Shown in pieces: positions 22,110 to 32,088 of a DNA stretch of 64,000 bases (the stretch's first letter is position 1; each line of letters begins with the position of its first letter). The stretch comes from Rheum nobile (taxonomy: Eukaryota; Streptophyta; Magnoliopsida; Caryophyllales; Polygonaceae), in contig WOAB01000152.1 in the NCBI GenBank assembly GCA_027886185.1, positions 186,001 to 250,000 of the forward strand. Reading direction: 5' to 3'. Both the position numbers and the translations under genes were made by a program. The notes under the pieces are model-generated. The model saw only the letters and a program-made list of their open reading frames with translations, was not told the origin of the DNA and made no database searches.

Positions 22110-23395
22110 CTTGCACAAACTCAATGTGGATCCCCAACATCCATCGGTCAAGCAGAAGCGAAGAAAGTTTGCACCAGAAAGGTACAAGGTGATTGATGAA
22201 GAAGTACGAGTTTTGTTGGAGACCGGAAAAATTAGAGAAGCATGTATTCCCGACCGGCTAGCTAACGTGGTGGTAGTACAAAAGAAGAATGGGAAGTGGA
22301 GAGTCTACGTCGACTTCACCAATCTCTATAAGGCCTGCCCGAAAGACTCTTTTCCACTCCCTCATATTGATGTCATGGTCGACGCCAACGACGGTCAATA
22401 GATGCTCACTTTTATGGACTCGTTCAGAGGCTACCACCAAATTTAGATGTGTCCGAAAGATCAAGAAAAAATAGCCTTTATCACCAACCAGGGATTCTAT
22501 TGCCACAAGGTCAGGCCGTTTGGTTTTAAGAATGTCGGAGCCGCATACCAAAGGTTAGTCAACAAGATGTTTGAAGACAAACTCAGCGACACGATGGAAG
22601 TGTACATGGACAGCATGTTGGTTAGGTCAAAGAAAGCAATTGACCACAATCAACACTTGAAAACAACCTTCGAGATCTTTGAAAAGTACAACATAAAGTT
22701 GAACCCAACCAAATGGTCTTTCGGGGTCTCGTCGGGAAAAAGGATACATGATAACGCAAAGAGGGATCGAAACGAGTCCTGACTAGGTGATTTCCGATCC
22801 CCTCGATGCATGAAAGACATCCAGAAGCTGACAGACAGAGTCGCCGCTCTAAACAGCTTTATCTCGATGACGTCAGATAGGAATCGCCTATTCTACGACA
22901 TCTTAAAGAAAAACAAATCTTTTGAGTGGACAAGCAAGCACGAAGAAGCCTTCCAAGAATTGAAAAGGTACTTTGCCTCTCCACTATTACTTTAAAGACC
23001 TAAAAATGGTGAAACCCTGTAAACATACTTGGTAGTCACGGAAACGGCGACAAGCGTCATCTTAGTGAGAGAATAAGACGGCAAACAATTTCCTCTCTAA
23101 TATGTCAACAATATGTTGCTCGATGCGATGACAAGGTACTCACCCATGGAGAAGCGCCCTATCCCTCATCACGGCATCCATCAAGCTGAAACCTTACTTT
23201 GAAGCCCATACTATCAAAGTAAGAACCAACTATCCCATCAAAAACGTGAGGAGTAAACCAGAGCTGTCCGGGAGGATGACAAGTGGGTAGTCCACCTCAG
23301 CGGCTATGACATCCAATACGTGACGTGCATAACAATCAATTCGCAGGCTTTGGCGGATTTTGTGGTTGATTTCAGCCCAACCTATGAAGAATAGA
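22110..23395 (+). pseudogene. Tat-2 reverse transcriptase and RNase H
   Basis: RT begins after HKLNVDPQHPSV with RRKFAPERY (about 22155-22180), then VVVVQKKNGKWRVYVDF, DSFPLPHID, FYCHKVRPFGFKN and the catalytic block, which reads YMDSM instead of Y-x-D-D (about 22600-22615); the second aspartate is lost. RNase H follows near 22915 (FEWTSKHEEAFQELK). Stops occur at about 22399 and 22446, and frame changes near 22740 and 23000. The domain order is canonical, but the enzyme is inactive. Confidence 0.75.
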
Positions 23396-23399
23396 TTAC

Positions 23400-23875
23400 A
23401 AAAGAATTATTGCAAGTTAATGACCCCGTCCCCCTTGAAATGGATGCTATGCACCGACAACGCTTCTAATCAAAATGGTGTTGGACTAGGGGTTGTCCAA
23501 AAATCACCACATGGTCAAAGAAATGAACAACGAGGTATATTATGAAGCGCTCGTGACTGCCATCACCATTGCCAAGGAGACAGGCGTGAAGAACTTGGAA
23601 GTAATTTGCGACTCTATTCAAATCGTGAATCAAATCAATGGAGCGTACGCAGCCCATGACTTGAAGATGACAACCTATCTAGAAGTCGTTTGTGACATCG
23701 TGAAATTCTTTAACACGTTTAGCACTAAACAAGTTCCCAAAGACACCAACGCGGAGGCCGATGCGTTATCCAACCTCGGCTCCGTCATCTATCCGAGAGA
23801 ATACCAGAAAATTCCTTTCCTACACATAGAAGTGCCCGCCATTAGTAAACGGTCCAATGAGTCAAACCCTATGTA
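23400..23875 (+). pseudogene. Tat-2 second RNase H (aRNH)
   Basis: The frame starts with a CTDNASNQNGVGLGVVQ segment (about 23450-23500; the family usually has a VDGAS-like start), continues through EALVTAITIAKE, VICDSIQIVNQINGAY and VPKDTNAEADALSNLGS (about 23725-23785). It is the extra archaeal-type RNase H typical of Tat elements, lying between RNase H and integrase. A frame change near 23505 splits it. Confidence 0.75.
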
Positions 23876-24011
23876 GGTCAGTTACTCTAAAAAATCTTAA
23901 TCCTGGATTACACCATTCTATAATTGGCTCAAGCATGGCGAGTTACCCCTCGACAAGAATGAGGCTCGACGACTTCATGCCAAGGCATGATCTTTTGTCC
24001 TCAAAGAGGGC

Positions 24012-25133
24012 ATGTTACTCAAATGGTCCACCACTGGATACTATCTAAGGTGCCTCCGAGAAGACGAAATCGAAAACGTGTTACATAAACTCCACGATGG
24101 AGAATACGACAATCATTCTGGTGGAACGAACATGGCATTGCGCGGCCATACAACAGGTTATCATTGGCCTACCATGAAGAAAGACGCGACTGATTATGGA
24201 AAGAAGTGTGATGCATGTTAGAGACACAGTCCAGTGTCTCATCTACCATCCCAAGCTCTACATCCGATTTTCTCCCCTTGGCCTTTTCATGAAGTGGGGG
24301 ATGGACCTCGTTGGAAAATTGCCAGTCGCCTCCAGGTCAACGTGTCTTCATGCTCGCTATGACAGACTACTTCTCCAAGTGGATTGAAGCAGAGGCGTTC
24401 AAAGAGATCAAAGACTCACACATCATCTCATTCATAAGAAGAAACATCTTGAGTAGGTTCTCTGACGCCATCGTCTGTGACAACGGGTCCCAATTCATAT
24501 GCTATTGGATGTACGAGTTTTGCCAGGACCTGAGCATCAAACGTGTCACGTCAATGCCACGCTACCCACAGGCTAATGGTCAGGTTGAATCTAGCAACGA
24601 AGTAATCATCCACAATCTGAAGAAAAGGCTCAAGAAAGCAAAAGGCTTATGGGCAGACGAGTTGCCATCCATCCTATGGTCAAACCACACAACTCCAAAA
24701 ATTGCTACAAGTAGAACTCCTTTCTGTTTGGTATTTGGAAACGAAGTTGTTTTCCCGTCGAAGTTTAGGTCCCAACAGCTTGCTATCGTCTCCTAACGGA
24801 CGAGAGAAACACGTCGCTCATAATGTTCATGCTAGACACGGTCGACGATTTACGCGACGATGTTGTCACTAGGATGGCGACATATCAACATGGGGTCGCC
24901 AGAAGTTACAACCGCAACGTGAGGATGAATGCATTCCAAGTTGGTGATTGGGTCCTACGCAAAGTGTTTCAAAACACAAAGGAAAAAATGTTGGAAAGCT
25001 AGGACCTACTTGGGAAGGACCCTACCAGATCACTAAGGTAGCCGGACACGACGCTTATGAGTTGGCAAACCTAATAGGTGTGCCCGTCATCCGAAGATGG
25101 AATGCAAAACACCATAAGAAGTACTATTTATAA
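24012..25133 (+). pseudogene. Tat-2 integrase
   Basis: Zinc region with HDGEYDNHSGG and CDAC (24090-24220), then core blocks WGMDLVGKLP (first Asp, about 24293-24320), VCDNGSQF (second Asp, about 24475-24498) and QANGQVES (Glu, about 24570-24595). The C-terminal part includes VGKLGPTWEGPYQI and ends with WNAKHHKKYYL before a stop at 25131. Stops at 24220 and 24794 and a frame change near 24310 break it. The catalytic D, D and E are all still present. Confidence 0.75.
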
Positions 25134-25301
25134 TCTAGCTTACATTCAATGCATGCTACTTATCGAAACTCGGTTTATTCAATAAAGGTAAACGATTATT
25201 TTCACTACTCTCTTGATATATTTTTGCCCCGGGAGCTACGCCTAGTCAAGCTACATCATACCTCTTGGCCATTTCGAAGTTGTTCCCTTGGAGCTTTATC
25301 T

Positions 25302-25466
25302 GTCAGACTTCCTATTAGTTACGTTGTGACGCCATGGGCTAAATCTGTCACACTTCCTATGAGTTACGTTGTGATGCCATTGGCTAAACCGGACACACTC
25401 CCCGCAAGTTATGTCATGACGCAATCAGCTACATCTGTCACACTCCTCGCGAGTTACGCCGGACGC
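25302..25466 (+). repeat. 45-bp tandem repeat downstream of Tat-2 integrase
   Basis: 3.7 copies of a 45-bp unit (starts at 25302, 25347, 25392, 25437) reading VRLPISYVVTPWAKS, VTLPMSYVVMPLAKP, DTLPASYVMTQSATS and VTLLASYAGR. The 15-codon period keeps one frame open. Tandem repeats between pol and 3' LTR are common in Tat elements. Confidence 0.8.
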
Positions 25467-26405
25467 TATCTTTATGACCCTTGATGGTCATAAATGAAAA
25501 TCGCGATGCCAATCTCGTGTTCAATTTTGTCTCTATCAACTCGACCCCCGATAGTTATCTACGAGGAATCGCGACGCGAAACCCGCGATCATATTGTGCA
25601 CTACATGACAAGGCTCTTAACCTTGTGATCATTAGCGTCTCAACGACAATGTTCGCACTATCTTCGCTCAACTCCATCATGCTTTTACCCCAAGTAACAT
25701 ATCTTACACATCATTACAAACAATATCATTTTTTTTCTTGTTATCTCTTAACACAGTTACCGGGACATATCTTCTTTCTCAACATGTCTATTGTAAGAAT
25801 CTACGCATATACACATCGTTGCTAATCTTTGATTCATATCAAGAAGAATACATAAGGTGCAGCGCTAAAGCGATTGCAATGATCGAAGAAGTTGATTTTT
25901 ATTACTCATTCTTGGAAGATACAATTTCCTATTTTTGTGTACATATTTTACACAATATGGCAAAACTACTACATCTATTTGCGCCTTGAATGGCGTCGAC
26001 GTCTTCAACATCTACGTCGTGATTGACGTTGTCATCATTGAGGCGTTGCTGAGTGGTTGATGTTGATCTTCATCATCACCTTCAAGACGCAACCACGTCG
26101 TGTTGCTCCAAATCTTGATGTTCTTGCACAGTCAAAGAAACGGGCTTACAACATATATGCGAAAAACTACAATTACGTACCCTATTCCCATGAACGGGGG
26201 CAAAATACATTGTCAAACCACCCCGGTGGGTGGACCAGAATGTTCAAACACCGTCCCACTACGGGCGACGGTCACCAATAAGTTTAGAAAATATCTAAGA
26301 AGTGGTGGAAGGGACATGTTTTTCCTCTTCCAAACAAGGTCTTGCTTGTCATTCGCAGATGCGGAGTCCTGCTCCTTTTCATCTTCGGCGTCCTTGAGCT
26401 TTTAT
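25467..26405. other. Tat-2 post-pol region without a clear gene
   Basis: Short frames only. Near 25980-26100 the minus strand is rich in GAT/GAC/GAA codons and could be an acidic tail of the antisense frame that follows. No domain is recognisable. Confidence 0.35.
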
Positions 26406-27340
26406 GGCGTCATACTTCGAAAGACCGGCGGAGATGGGTGTGCATCATGGAATGCCTTCCTTTCAGCAACGACATCCTGATCGCAATGCTTGCCGGCAGC
26501 GACATCCTCCACAACTTCAATCCTGGCTAGCAAGGGATAGAAGGCTTCAGCTTCATCCAGCTATGACGCCAGCCTCTCACTTTCCTCTGCAGAAGCCTTC
26601 CTCTCATTCCTAAGTTGGAACATCTCCTCCCCAAGTAGTCGAATCTTGCCTTGTTGTGCCTTGACGCTCTGAGATAACTCAAAGTTCTTGGAGGTGGGAG
26701 CGTCAATCGAGTTTCGATCAATCGCAACTTGCTTCTCTAAGACGTCGGTCTTCGATGAGAGCTCCTTGTTGTGGTCCCATGCACATAACGTGTCTTGAAG
26801 GCCTTGTCAAACAAGATCACCAGAGATAAACGACAACAAGAAAAATAAATCACACGACTCAGACAAACAAGTCCTACATGTCCTTGCATAGCAGGGTGTA
26901 ACATGTCAGCCGTGTGAACTCACGCATAGTGCACTTTGACCAACGGCGACCAAACAATCTACGTGACTTGCAAAGCTCGTCTCGTAGGGATCGTCGCTAG
27001 CGCAATCAACCTACAGAGTTCTGACACGCTCAAAGGAGATGACACCTTCTCCTTGGGTGTCGTGTTCCCAAACTATTCATGGCTCTCTTGGGCTTCCTCA
27101 ATCAACAAATGCCTAAGGAAGGCTCTAAGGGAACAATGCTCACCGGCTCGGTAATGGAACCCATCAACCCAAAAATTGTCCTCAATTCCATCCATAGTGG
27201 CACACTCGGCTAGGATAGGGCAAAGGAAGGGCTCATGAACATGTGAAGGCATAATAAGAGAAATCTCTAAAATGTGAGCATGACAAAGATGTCGGCAATC
27301 TTGTCTTGGCCCTTCTTGTGCTTGACACCAAATGGACAAG
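26406..27340 (-). pseudogene. Antisense coiled-coil frame between Tat-2 pol and the missing 3' LTR
   Basis: Read on the minus strand, 26790-26408 gives a charged heptad-like stretch (KTDVLEKQVAIDRNS, ELSQSVKAQQGKIRLL, EEMFQLRNERKASAEESE) with one stop, ending at TAA near 26408. Upstream on the same strand (27339-27073) a frame contains FWVDGFHYRAGEHCSLRAFL. Antisense frames in this position are known from some plant Tat elements; their role is not established. Frame changes between the pieces show decay. Confidence 0.5.
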
Positions 27341-27394
27341 GCTTCACAATTTCCATCCCACGAGTATGGCGTCGGCCAAGGTGGGTGTGTCTCT

Positions 27395-29432
27395 TCAAGT
27401 AGGCAAGGGCCTCATGATGCAAGTAGAGGGGGAACTATTTTGTTGGTGAAGCAATGAGGCATCGGCCTCCTCGGGTGTGGGGCAATAGTGAGGCACCGAG
27501 TGGTAACAAGGGAGACGGCCAAGGTGGCAACAAGGCACCTTCCTCTTTTGGTGGCACGACAATGGGGCGCCGGCTTCCGTGGGTGTGGGGCAATGGAGAG
27601 GCACCGAGTGGTAACAAGGGCGACGACCAAGGTGGCAACAAGGCACCTTCCTCTTTTGGTGGCATGGCAATGGGACGCCGACTTTCATGGGTGTGGGGCA
27701 ATGGAGAGGCACCGAGTGGCAACAAGGGCGCCGTCCTCCTTTGGTGGCGCGAATGGGACGCCGGCCTCCTTGTGGGTGGGCAATGGAGAGGCGCCAAGAG
27801 GCAATATGGGCGTCGGACAAGGCGGTAGCAAGGCAATGTCCTCCTCCGGTGGAGCAACAATGGGGCGCCGACCTCCTTGGGGGTGGGGCAATGGAGAGGC
27901 TCCAAGAGGCAACACGAGTGCCGGACAAGGCGGCAACAAGGCACAATTCTCCTTCGGTGGTGCGGCCATTGGGCGCTGGCCTCCGTGGAAGTGGGGCAAT
28001 GGGGAGGCGATAATGGGCAAAAAGGGCGCCGACCAAGGTGGCAACGCGGCACCGCCCTCTTTGGTGGTGAGGCAAGGGTGCGGCTCCAAGGGGGAGGCGG
28101 AGGCCGTGCCGGTGGGAAGCGCTCCAAGTGATGGTTGACTACCGGTGGCTACGAGAGGGGCCTTGGTGGCGTGTGCCTCCTCGGCTGTGGCACTGTGGCG
28201 GCAGCTTGTCGCGGCCACAGTGCGGGCTGCATTGGCGCGGGTCTCCTCGGCCATCCGGGCTGCAAAGAGGCGATCAAGGGGGTCCTCCGTAGGTGACACA
28301 ATGGTGGCCAAGGAACGCTCGATGGTGGCAATCCGGGCGTTAGAGGCATCCTTTGCTTAACGCGCCTTGGCGGCCTTGATCTCCTCCTCTCGGCGTCGCT
28401 CGGCCTCGGCGAGCTCCTTGTGTCGGCGGATCTCGGCTAGAGCGACGCACAATGCTGTGGCGGTGGCCTCATCATTGTGGCTCGCGGTAAGGGTGGGAGC
28501 CGGCCGGGGTTGGACCATGGGCGATGTGGGCGCCGCGGGTGCGGGGAGGAAGTTGGCCAAGTGGTGCTCAAGGGCGGCCATCCGGACGTCAATGGCCTCC
28601 TCCTCTCATCGTCGCTCGGCCTCGGCAAGATCCTTCTCTCAGCGGAACTCAACCTCGGCAATCTTTCTCTCTTGGCGGAACTCGGCCTCGGCAACCTCTC
28701 TCTCCCGAAGGAACTCGGCCAATTCAGCTAGGGCGGCGCGCAACTCCTCGGCGGTGGCCTCATCACGGCAGCCTACAGTGAGAATGAGAGCCGACTGGGG
28801 CTAGGCCATGGTTGATGTGGGCTCCACGGGTGCGGTGTGGAAGCTGGCCAAGAGGTGCCGTCCTTGTTGGGGGTGGAGAGCATGGCCATTGGCGCGGAGG
28901 TTGGCACAGGGAGGCAACAGCCAATCCGGGTCACGGCGGTCTAGCGGGCGCCAAGGCTGGCCCTGGGCGCGGTCATAACCTTGGGGGTACACATCCGCCC
29001 AAGCCTCATCTTCAAAGGCCTCTAGATACTCTCCATAGGCGTCTTCCCTTGCATAGCCTCCAAAGACTCATTCGCTTGATCGAACTAGGTGAAGCTATGA
29101 CCATAGTGGCATCTGACCTCGTAGTCAGCGGCGGGACTAGGGGCAGCGCATGGGTAAGGACATCCATACAAGGGAATGGGGCCACGAGCTTGGCCTCGTA
29201 GGCGCCGGCCCGGCAGCGGCCGAGCGTGATAAGGCCATTGTGGCTCTTCCATGGTAACTCGCCTAGCACAAGCAATGAGGCAAAGCAAGTCAAAGGTTCC
29301 AAGCAATCAAAACAATCATACTAAGAAAATATGAATACATTAGGCCTAAGACAATCAAAACCAATGCAAGACAAGCAATAAGGCAAAGCAAGTCAAAGTT
29401 CTAGGCAACCAAGGCAATCACACCAATAGAGG
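27395..29432 (-). pseudogene. G2 retrotransposon gag-like region, repeat-expanded
   Basis: Minus-strand reading gives EEPQWPYHARPL near 29250, then two glutamate/arginine-rich coiled-coil blocks (EAEFRQERKIAEVEFR about 28690-28640; ELAEAERRREEEIKAAKA about 28420-28375), an alanine-rich stretch, and a proline-rich 36-residue repeat (27435-28110). Its downstream end is lost where Tat-2 sequence begins. I call it gag-like from its place after a leader and its composition; no diagnostic gag motif or zinc knuckle is visible. The G1 insertion separates it from its leader and 5' LTR. Confidence 0.45.
27440..28110. repeat. 108-bp tandem repeat (36 codons) in G2
   Basis: Unit starts, marked by GGCAAT, lie at 27481, 27589, 27697, 27779, 27887 and 27995. 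The spacing is 108 bp except for one 82-bp unit. Frames are open on both strands across most of the array, a result of composition rather than two genes. On the minus strand a unit reads like GASPLPHTHGSRRPIVVPP followed by KEEGALLPPW. Confidence 0.85.
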
Positions 29433-30451
29433 TGTTGTGATCAAGCGATCTTGAAGCTACGGTGCAATCTTTCCTCGCCGATGGCGGTGGAATCGCCAAA
29501 CTAGGGTTCTCGGGTGGACGAAGGCGTGGCGGAGGATCGAGAGTGGTTTGGTGGCGGAGTTGTGGCGGATAGTTGGCGCACAAGATCTTCTTTAAAGAGG
29601 GAAGAAGATTGCACGCATAAGTGAAAGGGGAGAAGGAGTGTGGGAGATAATCTCACTCGGCACACTAGGGTTTTTGACGTAAGAACACTTAGGAAAAGAG
29701 AGAGAGAGAGTTTGAGATAACTTCTGGTTTAATTCCTGCGTGCCTTTTTCAACCATCAAAGAGCCTTTAAATAGGCCTATAAAAATGGTAAAAACTCCTA
29801 AGAAAAATGCCAAAAGTCAGGCGCATAAACAAACCCTAAATTCACTACCGGAAATGTCTAATTTAGGGACTTATTAAATTCAAGTGCAATAACCACCAGG
29901 CAAAGTGGTAAATCTCTTGGCCATGGGCTTGGCCCATAAGAGTAGACATCTTGGGCCAACCCATGGTGAAGGAAGCGCCGGTCAAAAGAGATCCAGAAGC
30001 GGCGGCGCCTCCCTTGAAGTCCTACATGCCGCTAGCGCCGAGCTCCCCGACGCTTGTTTGAAGGCAGTTGACGAAGGCGGCCTCGGCGTGGCTTAGGACG
30101 GCTTGGCATGCCAAACCCTTGTGGAGGTCTTGGAGAAGCTTCCTAGCCCTAGACCTTGTGATAGCTCCAGGGATTGCCTTGCCATCTTGGACATTGGCCT
30201 TGGTGACCCTTGCGCCCGGCGTGCCCGGCGCCTTGGCTTTGTCTTGGCTAATGCCTTGCTTTGGCTTGGCTTTGGCTCTCCCATGCAATTCTTGGCCAGC
30301 TCCAGCTCCAAGTGTATCATCCATGTGCTCCGCGCCTTGATCCAGCTCCGGGTCCTCCATAGTGTCCATGGAGAGCTCCTCGGCGTCCATGTCCTCGGCG
30401 GTGCCTATGTTGTCCTCGGTGTCTTGGCCTTGATGTGGCATGGTCACATCA
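29433..30451 (-). repeat. G1 3' LTR
   Basis: Left copy of the G1 LTR. It matches 41954-42974 with scattered substitutions. It contains a (GA)n tract near 29700 and, on the minus strand, an open frame of 141 codons from its start. Confidence 0.9.
30022..30447 (-). CDS. LTR-encoded C-terminal tail of G1 polyprotein
   Basis: A 141-codon frame starts within ten bases of the LTR's 5' end (MTMPHQGQDTED) and contains acidic stretches, then GAITRSRARKLLQDL and a stop near 30022. The same frame is open in the other LTR (42545-42970). Read one frame over, the integrase C-terminus runs straight into it, so a single-base change near 30466 probably separated the tail from pol. Some plant chromovirus pol genes extend into the 3' LTR. 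Its role is unknown; TRSRA-type basic motifs occur in other plant gypsy polyproteins. Confidence 0.55.
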   Translation of the reverse strand: MTMPHQGQDTEDNIGTAEDMDAEELSMDTMEDPELDQGAEHMDDTLGAGAGQELHGRAKAKPKQGISQDKAKAPGTPGARVTKANVQDGKAIPGAITRSRARKLLQDLHKGLACQAVLSHAEAAFVNCLQTSVGELGASGM

Positions 30452-30870
30452 TCCTCCCACTCTTGAAAGGGATTCGACCCGAATCCAGCTCATCTTGGTC
30501 GTCTTCATCCTGCACACAATAAGGCATCAAATCCGAGACATTAAAAACATCATGTACGCCAAAGTTAGGAGGAAGATCAAGCTTGTAGGCGTTGTCATTG
30601 ATCCTCTCAAGCACTTGAAAGGGTCCGTCGCCTCTTGGCTTGAGTTTGGAGTTGCGGAGCAATGGGAAGCGCTCCTTCCTTAGGTGCAACCACACTAGAT
30701 CACCCGGTTCAAAAATTACTTCCTTTCGCCCCTTGTCCACATGCTTCTTGTATTGGCCCGTCCTCCTCTGAAGTTGCAACCTTGTGTCCTCGTGCAACTT
30801 CTTAATCCTTGTAGCTTCATCCGCACCTTCTTTGCTTTCTCGCTCCTTGATAGCATAGGGTAATAGCTCT
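30444..30870 (-). pseudogene. G1 integrase, C-terminal part
   Basis: The frame reads LLPYAIKERESKEGADEATR, then the conserved C-terminal blocks RTGQYKKHVDKGRKEVIFEPGD-type (about 30760-30700), LRNSKLKPRGDGPFQVLE and NVSDLMPY, ending at a stop 30444. It completes the integrase that breaks off at 36568 on the other side of the foldback array. I see no chromodomain after it. Confidence 0.8.
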
Positions 30871-31222
30871 TGTAATACCCACACCACATTGGGCCGGCCC
30901 ATCACAGGGCTGCAGCCCATACACTATAACATCTCAGGCCAAGCTACCCCAGCCACCAAGCCGCCCAGCCACCCAACGGTGCCGGCGCCGGTACTAGTGC
31001 CGCCTGATTGTCCAAGGGCATGCAGCCCACACACCCAACCCTTCCCCCATTTAAATGGGTAGGTTGTTGCCCACGGGGATCGAACATGGGACCTTTAGAT
31101 ACAAGGGCAATGCCTTACCACTTGTATCACCAATTGTGCTGCAGCGCAATTGGTGATACAAGTGGTAAGGCATTGTCCTTGTATCTAAAGGTCCCATGTT
31201 CGATCCCCATGGGCAATAACCT

Positions 31223-31656
31223 TGTAACATCCCAGGCCAAGCTACCCCAGCCACCAAGCCGCCCAGCCACCCAACGGTGCCGGCGCCGGTACTGGTGCCT
31301 CCTGGTTGTCCAAGGGCATGCAGCCCACACACCCAACCCTTCCCCCATTTAAATGGGTAGGTTGTTGCCCACGGGGATCGAACCCGGGACCTTTAGATAC
31401 AAGGGCAATGCCTTACCACTTGTATCACCAATTGCGTTGCAGCACAATTGGTGATACAAGTGGTAAGGCATTGCCCTTGTATCTAAAGGTCCCGGGTTCG
31501 ATCCCCGTGGGCAACAACCTACCCATTTAAATGGGGGAAGGGTTGGGTGTGTGGGCTGCATGCCCTTGGACAACCAGGCGGCACCAGTACCGGCGCCGGC
31601 ACCGTTGGGTGGCTGGGCGGCTTGGTGGCTGGGGTAGTTTGGCCTGGGATGTTACA
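31223..31656. repeat. Complete type 1 foldback (434 bp)
   Basis: Two arms of about 215 bp in inverted orientation, TGTAACATCCCAGGCC...and its complement, around ACCAATTG(CG/TG)TTGCAGCACAATTGGT at 31428-31453. In each arm, GGTTCGATCCC fits a pol III B box and AAGTGGTAAGGC resembles an A box, spaced as in tRNA-derived SINE heads. This is the clearest copy of the unit. Confidence 0.85.
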
Positions 31657-32088
31657 AAAAAGTACACTTTATGTTGGTGCATGACCTTGCCGACTACGGG
31701 CCTGACAGACACCCCGACACTGCCATCCTTAACAGGCCTACAGGCCGTGTACCCCAACCCTTCCCCCCAAATGGGTAGGTTGTTGGTGAGAGTCGAACAC
31801 GCGACCTCTCCACCCTTTATCAAGCGCCTAAGCACCTTGATACCAATTGCGCTGCAGCACAATTGGTATCAAGGTGCTTAGGCGCTTGATAAAGGGTGGA
31901 GAGGTCGCGTGTTCGACTCTCACCAACAACCTCTTGGCTAATGGCTTCCATTTAATTTGGAGTAGCCCCCAAGGATGGGTTGGGGTACATGGGCTGCGGC
32001 TCATGGAGTGTCTCATGTTGGGCTAGGCCCGTAGTTTGGTTGGGCGGCTTGGTGGCTGGGGTAGCTTGGCCTGTGATGTTACAAAAAA

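Larger units (their letters stand above)
5932..27390 (+). mobile_element. Tat-lineage Ty3/gypsy element (Tat-2), split by an Athila block
   Basis: The order is 5' LTR (5932-6486), primer-binding-like site, gag, protease, a 13-kb insertion (8977-22109), then RT, RNase H, second RNase H, integrase, a 45-bp tandem repeat and an antisense coiled-coil frame. The protein reading stops at GMTDI before the insertion and resumes at HKLNVDP after it, which are adjacent stretches in Tat polyproteins. No 3' LTR was found before the G2 sequence begins near 27.4 kb, so the 3' end is missing. Many stops and frame changes show it is old. Confidence 0.75.

Noticed and set aside
27412..28311. Long overlapping open frames on both strands (up to 230 codons) as genes
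   Set aside because: They arise from the GC-rich 108-bp repeat, where stop codons are rare in every frame. Only the minus-strand reading fits the element's orientation.
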